Source: Opitutales bacterium
GTDB taxonomy: Bacteria; Verrucomicrobiota; Verrucomicrobiia; Opitutales; Intestinicryptomonadaceae
Assembly: GCA_017633865.1 (NCBI GenBank)
Contig: JAGBOM010000359.1
Coordinates: 1 to 8,575 of the forward strand
Reading direction: 5' to 3'
DNA: 8,575 nt
The position numbers were made by a program, and so were the translations under genes. The notes under the pieces are model-generated. The model had not been told where the DNA came from and did no database searches. It worked only from the letters and a program-made list of their open reading frames with translations. Positions 1 to 5,488 of the stretch are shown here, one piece after another. Every line of letters begins with the position of its first letter. Within the stretch, counting starts at the first letter, position 1.

Positions 1-516
1 CACTCCTACTTCAACCTCTCCGCAGGCAAAAAGCCCGACATTTTAGCCCACGAAGTAAAAATCAACGCCGACTTCTTCACAAAAAACGACGCAAAATACA
101 TACCTACCGGGGAAATTTTAAGCGTCAAAAAAACTCCGCTCGACTTGCGCAAATTTACCCCCGTAGGCAAAGGCGCGGAAAGCTCCGACAGCCTGATTTT
201 GTCGGCAAACGGGGGGTTCGACCATAATTTCGTCCTGCGCAACTCGTCGGGCGACTTCGCCGAGGCCGCCGCTGTTTACGACCCCTGCTCGGAGCGCGCT
301 ATGACGGTTTACACAACCGAGCCGGGGCTACAGTTCTACACTTCAAACTTCGTAAACAACATCAAGGGCAAGGGCGGAGCCGTCTATAATAAATACGCGG
401 GGCTCTGCCTCGAAACCCAGCACTTCCCCGACGCCGTCCACAACCCGCATTTCGCGGGGATAGAGCTTCTGCCCGAAGACGTCTATTCAAGCTGCACGGT
501 GTACGCGTTTAAATAA
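1..516 (+). CDS. galM: Aldose 1-epimerase (galactose mutarotase), C-terminal part
   Basis: Interconverts the alpha and beta anomers of hexoses such as glucose and galactose, feeding sugar catabolism in the cytoplasm or periplasm. The frame is open from base 1, so the 5' part lies outside the window and 171 residues are visible, about half of a usual 340-380 residue GalM. The first codons read HSYFNL, the family motif whose His is the catalytic acid. Near the C-terminus GLCLETQHFPDA contains the Glu that acts as catalytic base, and the stretch after it (HNPHF) is also typical. An internal TTG at 145 could be mistaken for a start, but the homology clearly continues upstream of it. No signal peptide can be judged because the N-terminus is missing. 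The GtrA gene follows 12 nt after the stop, which suggests co-transcription. Identification is firm; substrate preference among hexoses cannot be told. Confidence 0.93.
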   Translation, partial: HSYFNLSAGKKPDILAHEVKINADFFTKNDAKYIPTGEILSVKKTPLDLRKFTPVGKGAESSDSLILSANGGFDHNFVLRNSSGDFAEAAAVYDPCSERAMTVYTTEPGLQFYTSNFVNNIKGKGGAVYNKYAGLCLETQHFPDAVHNPHFAGIELLPEDVYSSCTVYAFK

Positions 517-528
517 GGCTGCTTTTAA

Positions 529-924
529 ATGGAAAAGTTCGCGAAATTCGCCGCTGTCGGGTTTGTCAATACGGCGGTAAACTACGCCGCATACTGCGCT
601 TTGCTTTACTGCGGCGTTCCGTATTTAGCGGCGTCTTTTCTGGCGTGGTGCGCGGCGGTTTCAAACAGCTTTTTTATGAACAAAAGCTGGACGTTCTCCG
701 TCCGCGAAAAGGCATGGCTAAAAAGCTATGCTTACTACGTTCTGGCGAACTCGTTGAGCGTTCTGCTTAATTTGATAGTGCTTGAAATATGCGTGCGCGC
801 GGGAATGTCGAAATACCTCGCGCAACTCGCGGCAATCGCCATAACACTGCCTGTCAACTTCTTGCTGTGCAAAATTATTTTTGAAGGCGCGCGTAAATTT
901 AGGCGAAATAAAACAGCAAGATAG
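529..924 (+). CDS. GtrA-family small membrane protein
   Basis: A 131-residue, very hydrophobic protein with four likely membrane segments, at about residues 8-30, 32-50, 66-88 and 95-117, and a basic C-terminal tail (ARKFRRNKTAR). The N-terminus (KFAAVGFVNTAVNY) and the FFMNKSWTF motif at 48-56, between segments 2 and 3, are characteristic of the GtrA/DPMS family. Known members help transfer or flip polyprenyl-phosphate-linked sugars during O-antigen or cell-surface polysaccharide modification, but the family is functionally loose. The ATG at 529 is chosen because the motif starts immediately after it. Only a weak purine stretch (AAGG, 516-519 region) lies upstream. It sits 12 nt after galM, probably in the same transcript. 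No glycosyltransferase partner is visible in the window, so a specific substrate cannot be given. Confidence 0.85.
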   Translation: MEKFAKFAAVGFVNTAVNYAAYCALLYCGVPYLAASFLAWCAAVSNSFFMNKSWTFSVREKAWLKSYAYYVLANSLSVLLNLIVLEICVRAGMSKYLAQLAAIAITLPVNFLLCKIIFEGARKFRRNKTAR

Positions 925-1228
925 CCTGCAAAAAATTTCCCCCTATTTTAATTAGAGTTAATTTAAAAATTAGAAAAAGAAAAACCGTTGTGTGCTCTCT
1001 TGTTTTTGGCTGTAGGATTTTGCGTTTAGACAAGGAGCGAGAGAAAAAAGAAAAAGAAAGCCTTTGAGGGTTCGTTGGTTTTGGCGAGCGATTTTGGATG
1101 CGAAAGCAGGCCGGGGAATAAAAAAGCTTGGAATAGAATTTACATTCATTCCAAGCTTTTTTTGACGAAGCTACGAGCTTCCGCGCCAAAAGCGCAAAGC
1201 CAAAACAAAAGCAATCGCCTAAATTCAA
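925..1228. other. Non-coding gap between gtrA-like gene and tRNA-Val
   Basis: No credible gene is visible on either strand in these 304 nt. The left part is AT- and purine-rich, with A/G runs at about 968-984 and 1040-1060. An imperfect AT-rich inverted repeat (8 of 9 positions) lies at 946-954/959-967. A long terminator-like hairpin occupies 1120-1163, and a small stem (gaagct/agcttc) is at 1167-1181. Bases 1079-1086 (ttttggcg) are complementary to 1184-1191 (cgccaaaa), flanking the large hairpin. A small RNA is possible, but I recognise no known family (not RNase P, SRP, tmRNA or 6S by eye). Confidence 0.6.
1120..1163. terminator. Bidirectional rho-independent terminator
   Basis: Left arm 1120-1134 (aaaaaagcttggaat) pairs perfectly with 1148-1162. 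After a single bulged A at 1135, a further gaat/attc pairing (1136-1139 with 1144-1147) leaves only a 4-nt loop. The stem is flanked by A and T runs, so a U-tract follows it on either strand. It lies between the convergent galM/gtrA unit (+) and tRNA-Val (-) and can serve both. Confidence 0.75.
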
Positions 1229-1305
1229 TGGTGGGAGTATGCGGACTCGGACCGCAGACCCCTTGCGTGTCATGCAAGTGCTCTAACCAACTGAGCTATA
1301 CCCCC
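1229..1305 (-). tRNA. tRNA-Val (anticodon GAC)
   Basis: A 77-nt cloverleaf on the minus strand. The acceptor GGGGGTA pairs with TACTCCC (one G-T wobble), the D-arm is GCTC/GAGC, the anticodon stem is CTTGC/GCAAG with loop ATGACAC, and the T-stem is TGCGG/CCGCA. The anticodon GAC is at plus positions 1269-1271 and reads valine codons GUC and GUU. A73 and an encoded CCA (1229-1231) are present; A35, C36 and A73 agree with valine identity. Odd point: the T-loop reads TCCGAGT, so position 55 is C instead of the near-universal U that becomes pseudouridine. It lies downstream of the sugar-kinase gene on the same strand but has its own likely promoter. Confidence 0.95.
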
Positions 1306-1318
1306 AATTGAAAGTTTT

Positions 1319-1349
1319 ATAGTACGCCACATTTATTCCGTTTTGGCAA
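1319..1349 (-). promoter_or_regulatory. Probable promoter of tRNA-Val
   Basis: On the minus strand TTGCCA (plus 1344-1349) and TACTAT (plus 1319-1324) resemble -35 and -10 boxes with a 19-nt spacer, slightly long. The -10 box ends 13 nt before the first tRNA base, which leaves room for a short 5' leader removed by RNase P. Confidence 0.45.
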
Positions 1350-1367
1350 GCATTTTTTTATTTTTAT

Positions 1368-2222
1368 TTAAAGGCACATCGCCCCGCTTCTCGAGCACAC
1401 TATCGCGGCGGTTTTATTCGCCGCGGCCGCGCATTCCTTTAAAGTCTTATTTTGGAGCAGGCAGACAGCGAACGTAGCGAGGAAGGAGTCCCCCGCCCCG
1501 ACGGTGTCGGCGACTTTTACGGGCAGGCTCTTGCCGCAAAAAATTTCGCCGCCATTTAAGATTACAAAGCCGTCGCCGCCGAGCGTAAGAACCACGCATT
1601 TTAAGCCGAAGCGTTTTGCGATAGCTTTTATTGCGGCCTCGGCGGAGTTTTCGGAAACGGAAAACATTTCGCGAAAAATTTTGAGCTCGTCCTCGTTGAT
1701 TTTTAGAAAGTCGGCGCGGGTTGCAGAACTTTCGACGATTTCTTTTGAATAAAAGTTTTGCCTAATGTTGGCGTCGAAAATTTTTAGGCAGGTTTCCGGC
1801 AGGAGCGAAAGCGCCTCGGCGAGGCTTTCGCGGCTTCGGGCGGAGCGCTGGCAAAGGGTGCCGTAGGCGAAGGCGTCGAGGGTTTTTAGGAGCTCTTTTG
1901 TTTGGGGGGAAATGGAAATTGCGTCCCAGGCGCGGGCGGGCAAAATCTCAAAGCTGTGGGTTTTGTCCGGATTCATTTTTACGAGGACTTCGCCTGTCGG
2001 CAACCCGCTTCGGGCGACATAGTCTATATTGACTCCCGCGATTTTTGCGGTTTCGAGGGCGCGGTCTCCCAACTCGTCGCAGCCCACCGCGCTTATCACG
2101 AACGAGTCCGCGCCGGCTTTCGCGCAAAAGTAGGCGAAGTTCAGCGGCGCCCCGCCCAATTTTTTGGAGCCGCCAAAAACGTCCCAGACGATTTCCCCGT
2201 AGCTTGCCATTTTTATTGCCAT
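1368..2222 (-). CDS. PfkB-family carbohydrate kinase, fructokinase-like
   Basis: Predicted cytoplasmic ATP-dependent sugar kinase of the ribokinase/PfkB family, 284 residues, near the usual 290-320. The N-terminal signature GEIVWDVF followed by GGAPLNFA (23-30) is typical of fructokinases; the Gly-Gly region contacts the sugar. DANIRQNFY (150-158), KINEDE (174-179) and TLGGDG (213-218) are further family blocks. DTVGAGDSF (239-247) is the PfkB signature, with the catalytic Asp at 245 and the anion hole. The likely reaction is fructose to fructose-6-phosphate, but adenosine, ribose or other sugars cannot be excluded by eye. The start is uncertain: ATG at 2222 has GGAAG only 1 nt before it, while the ATG at codon 5 (2208-2210) has the same purine stretch 13 nt upstream. 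It is divergent from the aldolase gene, a link that suits hexose use. Confidence 0.9.
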   Translation of the reverse strand: MAIKMASYGEIVWDVFGGSKKLGGAPLNFAYFCAKAGADSFVISAVGCDELGDRALETAKIAGVNIDYVARSGLPTGEVLVKMNPDKTHSFEILPARAWDAISISPQTKELLKTLDAFAYGTLCQRSARSRESLAEALSLLPETCLKIFDANIRQNFYSKEIVESSATRADFLKINEDELKIFREMFSVSENSAEAAIKAIAKRFGLKCVVLTLGGDGFVILNGGEIFCGKSLPVKVADTVGAGDSFLATFAVCLLQNKTLKECAAAANKTAAIVCSRSGAMCL

Positions 2223-2229
2223 ACTTCCG

Positions 2230-2256
2230 ATATAAAATTTGCCGAACGGTTTTCAA
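2230..2256 (-). promoter_or_regulatory. Candidate sugar-kinase promoter with very short leader
   Basis: On the minus strand TTGAAA (plus 2251-2256) and TTATAT (plus 2230-2235) are separated by 15 nt, or 16 nt if TATATC is taken as the -10 box. The -10 ends only 7 nt before the annotated ATG, so transcription would begin at or just before the start codon. The boxes are imperfect, so this is a suggestion. Confidence 0.35.
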
Positions 2257-2365
2257 GATTCTTTAAGCGCCTTGGAAAGCGGCAAAACAAAAAAAGATTT
2301 GCCGCGGAGGGTCGCAGGATTCTTTGCGGGGTTTGCCGCTTCGGGCGGGAAAAAGCGCCTTTGGG

Positions 2366-2380
2366 CGATTTTAAAAATCG
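2366..2380. repeat. Perfect 15-nt palindrome upstream of aldolase gene
   Basis: cgatttt (2366-2372), a central a, then aaaatcg (2374-2380) form a perfect inverted repeat. It lies about 20 nt upstream of the candidate -35 box of the aldolase promoter, in the divergent intergenic region. It could be an operator for a dimeric regulator or a chance AT-rich palindrome. Confidence 0.45.
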
Positions 2381-2400
2381 GGGCGTTTGCGAAAAAAATG

Positions 2401-2428
2401 TTGCATTGGATTTGCAATCGGCTTTAAT
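2401..2428 (+). promoter_or_regulatory. Candidate promoter of fructose-bisphosphate aldolase
   Basis: TTGCAT (2401-2406) and TTTAAT (2423-2428) are separated by 16 nt and would start a transcript near 2435, giving a leader of about 23 nt. An alternative pair is TTGCAA with TTTAAA further right at 19-nt spacing. The leader before the ATG is A-rich and has no Shine-Dalgarno sequence. Confidence 0.4.
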
Positions 2429-2457
2429 TTTCAGCCTTTAAACCAAAATAAATCACT

Positions 2458-3450
2458 ATGGTATCTTATAAAGAACTCGGATTGGTTAACACGCGCGAGC
2501 TTTTCAAAAAAGCTTTTGCTGGCAAATATGCAATTCCTGCGTTTAACTTCAACAATATGGAACAGATGCAGGCCATCGTGCAGGCTTGCGTCGAAACGAA
2601 ATCTCCCGTTATTTTGCAGGTCTCAAGCGGCGCCCGCAAATACGCGAACCAGACGCTCTTGCGCTACATGGCCCAAGGCGCCTGCGAATACGCCAAGGAG
2701 CTCGGCTTCAATGTTCCGATAGTCCTGCACCTCGACCACGGCGACTCTTTCGAGCTTTGCAAGTCGTGCATAGAATACGGGTTCTCGTCCGTCATGATAG
2801 ACGGCTCCGCCCACTCTTACGACGACAATGTCGCGCTCACCGCGAAGGTTGTCGAATACGCCCACAAGTACGACGTTACAGTCGAGGGCGAGCTCGGCGT
2901 TTTGGCCGGCATTGAGGACGAAGTCTCGCACGAGACGCACTCCTACACCCGCCCCGAGGAAGTGGAAGACTTCGTAAAGAAGACGGGCGTGGACTCTTTG
3001 GCGATTTCCATCGGCACCTCTCACGGCGCGTACAAATTCAAGCCCGAGCAGTGCACCCGCAACGAAAAGGGCATACTTGTTCCGCCCCCGCTACGCTTCG
3101 ACATTCTCAAGGAAGTCGAAAAGCGCATACCGGGCTTCCCGATTGTTTTGCACGGCTCGTCCTCCGTTCCGCAGGAATACGTCGCGGAAATCAACCAGTA
3201 CGGCGGCAAGCTCGAGTCGGCAGTCGGCATTCCGGAAGAGCAGCTCCGCGAAGCCGCGAAGTCGGCGGTCTGCAAGATCAATATCGACTCCGACGGCCGC
3301 TTGGCGATGACCGCCGCCGTCCGCAAGGTTATGGCGACCAAGCCCGCGGAATTCGACCCCCGCAAGTACCTCGGCCCCGCCCGCGACGAATTGAAGAAGC
3401 TTTACATGCACAAAATTGTAAACGTTCTCGGTTCGGACAACAAGGCCTAA
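2458..3450 (+). CDS. fba: Fructose-bisphosphate aldolase, class II (zinc-dependent)
   Basis: Cleaves fructose-1,6-bisphosphate to dihydroxyacetone phosphate and glyceraldehyde-3-phosphate in cytoplasmic glycolysis, and runs in reverse for gluconeogenesis. At 330 residues it is within the class II range. HLDHGD (91-96) carries the catalytic Asp93 and zinc ligand His94. VEGELG (142-147) carries the acidic metal-site region. SHGAYK (188-193) and LHGSSS (231-236) supply His189 and His232, the other zinc ligands. KINIDSD (273-279) matches the phosphate-binding strand. The N-terminal NTRELFKKAFAGKYAIPAFN is typical. A related tagatose-bisphosphate aldolase is the main alternative, but as the only such gene seen the glycolytic role is more likely. 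Start at 2458 has no Shine-Dalgarno sequence but fits the family's N-terminus. It appears monocistronic, ending in a strong terminator. Confidence 0.95.
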   Translation: MVSYKELGLVNTRELFKKAFAGKYAIPAFNFNNMEQMQAIVQACVETKSPVILQVSSGARKYANQTLLRYMAQGACEYAKELGFNVPIVLHLDHGDSFELCKSCIEYGFSSVMIDGSAHSYDDNVALTAKVVEYAHKYDVTVEGELGVLAGIEDEVSHETHSYTRPEEVEDFVKKTGVDSLAISIGTSHGAYKFKPEQCTRNEKGILVPPPLRFDILKEVEKRIPGFPIVLHGSSSVPQEYVAEINQYGGKLESAVGIPEEQLREAAKSAVCKINIDSDGRLAMTAAVRKVMATKPAEFDPRKYLGPARDELKKLYMHKIVNVLGSDNKA

Positions 3451-3477
3451 TCGGGCGTCTTGCGGCGTAAAAAATTT

Positions 3478-3507
3478 GGCGGGGCTTTTTAAGCCCCGCC
3501 TTTTTTT
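3478..3507. terminator. Strong rho-independent terminator after fba
   Basis: ggcggggctt (3478-3487) pairs with aagccccgcc (3491-3500) around a 3-nt ttt loop, followed by seven Ts (3501-3507). On the minus strand the same stem is followed by a U-rich run (complement of 3470-3477), so it can also end the convergent pseudouridine-synthase transcript, whose stop lies 48 nt away. Confidence 0.92.
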
Positions 3508-3554
3508 GCGCCCGCGTTTTGCGGAAAAAAAATTTTTTGAGGAAAGTGGACGCG

Positions 3555-4340
3555 CTAAATCGAGCGCAGGCGTTTAAGCATATATTCAAACCGCTTGGGA
3601 AGCGGCGCGGCAATTTCAAAATCTTCGCCCTCAAAATTAAAGGAGAGCTTTGAGAGGTGGATTGCGACGTTGTCGTACATAGGGGTTTCGTCCTCGCCCT
3701 TGAACTGCCCGCGTTTCAGTTTTGAGACGAAAATTTTGCGCACGCGCACGTAGGTGTCCTCCCCGACGGGTCTTAAGCCCGCCTCGGCGGCGTGCAGCCT
3801 AATTTGGTGGCGGCGAAGGTAGTTCGTTTTTGCCGACCAGAGCTGCCACTGCCCGAAATCCTCCTTCAGCTCGAAGGCGGTTTTGGCCTTTTTGCCGAAG
3901 CGGTGCGAAACTATCATTCTGGGGTTCGACTCGTGGCGCAGCATCGGAAGGTTTACGAGCTCCTCGACCTCGCCGAGGGGGCGCTCGCTCAAAACCAGAA
4001 ACTCGAATTGGAAGCCTTCGCTGCCGAAGCTGTTGCGAAGTTTGGCGGCGGCCTCTTTGCCGCAGGATATGAGCGCAACTCCCGAAATTTCGGGGTCGAG
4101 AACGAAAACGCTTGCGGGGTTTTTCAAGCCGATGCGCTCGAATTCGGGCTTGCCGTCCTGCTCTTTTATCGCGCCTATGAGCGTTTTGGGGGCTTCGGCT
4201 ACGCCGTCGGCCTCCATAAATATTTTTGCGGGCTTATTTACGCACACAAAGCGGTTCGGCCTAAACTCGAGCACGTCGAGCCTTTCGGGGCTTTCGCCCA
4301 AAAGCCCCGCCGGAAAGCCTATTTTAAGCGTCTGCGGCAT
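3555..4340 (-). CDS. RluA-like RNA pseudouridine synthase with altered catalytic motif
   Basis: A 261-residue protein predicted to isomerise uridine to pseudouridine in rRNA or tRNA. FVCVNKPAKIFME (31-43) matches the KPxG-like strand of the family, usually KPAGLxVH. YLRRHQIRLHAAEAGLRPVG (174-193) matches the conserved C-terminal KTGRxHQIRxHLA-type block. The catalytic block, normally HRLDxxTSG, here reads FVLDPEISG (79-87): Asp82, the expected nucleophile position, is kept, but the preceding Arg is Val and the Thr is Ile. No S4 RNA-binding domain is seen at the N-terminus, unlike many RluC/RluD proteins. Target RNA cannot be predicted, and the protein may be a diverged or catalytically changed paralogue. 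The ATG at 4340 has no Shine-Dalgarno sequence; a consensus TATAAT lies 5 nt upstream. The gene is downstream of rpsT but separated from it by a terminator. Confidence 0.8.
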   Translation of the reverse strand: MPQTLKIGFPAGLLGESPERLDVLEFRPNRFVCVNKPAKIFMEADGVAEAPKTLIGAIKEQDGKPEFERIGLKNPASVFVLDPEISGVALISCGKEAAAKLRNSFGSEGFQFEFLVLSERPLGEVEELVNLPMLRHESNPRMIVSHRFGKKAKTAFELKEDFGQWQLWSAKTNYLRRHQIRLHAAEAGLRPVGEDTYVRVRKIFVSKLKRGQFKGEDETPMYDNVAIHLSKLSFNFEGEDFEIAAPLPKRFEYMLKRLRSI

Positions 4341-4345
4341 TCTTT

Positions 4346-4351
4346 ATTATA
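4346..4351 (-). promoter_or_regulatory. Consensus -10 box 5 nt before the RluA-like start codon
   Basis: On the minus strand TATAAT ends 5 nt before the ATG at 4340, so the expected start of transcription falls on or next to the A of the start codon. No good -35 hexamer is visible at 17 nt, where the rpsT terminator stem and U-run lie. A leaderless mRNA is the simplest reading; otherwise the box is fortuitous. Confidence 0.45.
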
Positions 4352-4355
4352 GCGC

Positions 4356-4390
4356 AAAAAAGCGCCACCGCCCTCTCGGACACGTGGCGC
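4356..4390 (-). terminator. Rho-independent terminator of rpsT
   Basis: On the minus strand GCGCCAC (plus 4384-4390) pairs with GTGGCGC (plus 4362-4368). An inner GTCC/GGGC stem is capped by a GAGA tetraloop, and a run of six Ts follows (plus 4356-4361). It starts 18 nt after the rpsT stop. Confidence 0.88.
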
Positions 4391-4408
4391 GCAAAAACCA
4401 TTGCGGCA

Positions 4409-4666
4409 TTACTTGGAGGCCGCGTTTAGAGCCTTGGCCGCGCGGCTTTTAATGCGGGCTGCCTTGTTCGCGTGGACTACGCCGATTTTAACGGCCTTGT
4501 CTACCGCCGAGGCGAGCCTCGCGCCTGAAGCCTTGATGTTTTCGGCGCCTTCAGCTTTCGCGGCGGCCTTGGACAAAGTCTTGATGCGGCTGCGGACGGT
4601 GCGGTTTTGCGCCGTGCGGGTTGCCGTTTTGCGAATGTCTTTCTTGGATGATTTCTTGTTAGCCAT
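4409..4666 (-). CDS. rpsT: 30S ribosomal protein S20
   Basis: Small, highly basic 85-residue protein that binds 16S rRNA early in 30S assembly. The length matches bacterial S20 (about 85-90). The N-terminus MANKKSSKKDIRK, the RNRTVRS-like core (NRTVRSRIKT, 21-30) and the C-terminal GVVHANKAARIKSRAAKALN (62-81) are diagnostic. Start ATG at 4666 is chosen because MANKKS is the canonical N-terminus; no clear Shine-Dalgarno sequence precedes it. It is a single-gene unit with its own terminator, divergent from coaB. In other bacteria S20 is autoregulated at translation, but no such element is recognisable here. Confidence 0.96.
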   Translation of the reverse strand: MANKKSSKKDIRKTATRTAQNRTVRSRIKTLSKAAAKAEGAENIKASGARLASAVDKAVKIGVVHANKAARIKSRAAKALNAASK

Positions 4667-4691
4667 CTTTATATAGTCTTTTAAAAATTAG

Positions 4692-4722
4692 ATAATCATT
4701 TGATTTGCGGAAGGTTTGTCAA
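4692..4722 (-). promoter_or_regulatory. Candidate rpsT promoter with overlapping palindrome
   Basis: On the minus strand a perfect -35 TTGACA (plus 4717-4722) is followed after 19 nt by GATTAT (plus 4692-4697), a 4/6 match to the -10 consensus. This gives a leader of about 20 nt. The 12-nt perfect inverted repeat aatca-tt-tgatt (4694-4705) overlaps the -10 box. The divergent coaB gene must also be driven from 4667-4791; TATAAA at 4767-4772 is a possible -10 for it, without a clear -35. Confidence 0.5.
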
Positions 4723-4791
4723 CGCAAAATTTTCCGTTTTTCGCATAAAAATCTCTTTGACTCGAATATAAATACGTCGTTCACTTAAAAA

Positions 4792-5451
4792 ATGGAGAAA
4801 ATAAGGTGTCTTGTAAGCGCGGGGCCGACGCGGGAATATTTTGATCCGGTAAGGTTTATAAGCAATCCCTCAAGCGGCAAAATGGGCGTTGAAATCGCCA
4901 AGGCCGCGCGCGGCTTCGGCTGGGAAACAACGCTCATTCTCGGCCCGACATCGCTTGAAAAGCCCGAGGGAATCGAGGTTTTCGACGTCGTAAGCGCCGA
5001 CGACATGCTTAACCGCGCCCTCGCCCTATTCGGCGAATGCGACATCTTGATTATGACCGCCGCCGTAAGCGACATGCGCCCCAAGAAAAAATCCAAGGCC
5101 AAGGTCAAGAAGGAGTCGCTTAATATGGCGGTCGAGTTCGAGCCCACTCCCGACATTTTGCGCGAGCTTTCAAAAATACGCAAAAACCAGATTTTAGTGG
5201 GGTTCGCCGCCGAGACAAACGACGTAAAAAGCTACGCGCGCGGCAAGCTCGCCTCTAAAAATCTCGACGCAATCGCCGCCAACGACGTTTCCAAAAGCGG
5301 CTCGGGCTTCGCCGCCGACTTAAACGAAATCTCACTTATTTTTAAGGACGGCCGCGAAATCGATTTGGGCAAAGACAGCAAAAGCCGCCTCGCGAAAAAG
5401 CTTATAGAAATTTTGGCGGCGGAGTTTTTCCCGCAGGCGGGCAAAAAATAG
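4792..5451 (+). CDS. coaB: Phosphopantothenate-cysteine ligase, stand-alone CoaB
   Basis: Joins cysteine to 4'-phosphopantothenate with a nucleotide triphosphate, the second step from pantothenate to coenzyme A, in the cytoplasm. The 219 residues correspond to the C-terminal half of the bifunctional E. coli CoaBC. SAGPTRE (9-15), NPSSGKMG (25-32), GPTSL (51-55), AAVSD (90-94), VKK (105-107, the region of the essential lysine), FAAETN (138-143) and NDV (164-166) are all conserved. The flavin-dependent CoaC decarboxylase half is absent; the start is directly before the ligase core, and the upstream DNA is non-coding, so this is a true single-domain gene and not a truncation. A partner CoaC must be elsewhere. 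Monofunctional CoaB is known from some bacteria such as streptococci and from eukaryotes. No Shine-Dalgarno sequence precedes the ATG; the leader is A-rich. Confidence 0.92.
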   Translation: MEKIRCLVSAGPTREYFDPVRFISNPSSGKMGVEIAKAARGFGWETTLILGPTSLEKPEGIEVFDVVSADDMLNRALALFGECDILIMTAAVSDMRPKKKSKAKVKKESLNMAVEFEPTPDILRELSKIRKNQILVGFAAETNDVKSYARGKLASKNLDAIAANDVSKSGSGFAADLNEISLIFKDGREIDLGKDSKSRLAKKLIEILAAEFFPQAGKK

Positions 5452-5464
5452 GCGCGGCTAAAAC

Positions 5465-5485
5465 GGGCGGAACTAAAATCCGCCC
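5465..5485. terminator. Short inverted repeat between convergent coaB and hemC
   Basis: gggcgga (5465-5471) pairs with tccgccc (5479-5485) around a 7-nt A-rich loop. It fills most of the 37-nt gap between the convergent genes. No proper U-run follows on the plus strand; on the minus strand GTTTTAG follows, so it may be a weak terminator chiefly for the hemC transcript. Confidence 0.5.
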
Positions 5486-5488
5486 CCG

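Noticed and set aside
1075..1311. 78-codon frame covering the terminator and tRNA-Val
   Set aside because: It reads through a strong hairpin and antisense to a complete tRNA, so it is not a plausible gene.
2239..2427. 62-codon open frame between the kinase and fba
   Set aside because: Starts at TTG with no ribosome-binding site, ends inside the candidate fba -10 box, and has no recognisable features.
1902..2441. 179-codon plus-strand open frame opposite the sugar kinase
   Set aside because: Antisense to conserved PfkB motifs and runs into the fba promoter region; no recognisable domain.
3525..3538. A8T6 tract between fba and the RluA-like gene
   Set aside because: Could bend DNA or act as a second U-run, but it has no stem and sits downstream of an already sufficient terminator.
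3792..4352. 186-codon plus-strand open frame opposite the RluA-like gene
   Set aside because: Antisense to the pseudouridine-synthase motifs, which are convincing on the minus strand.
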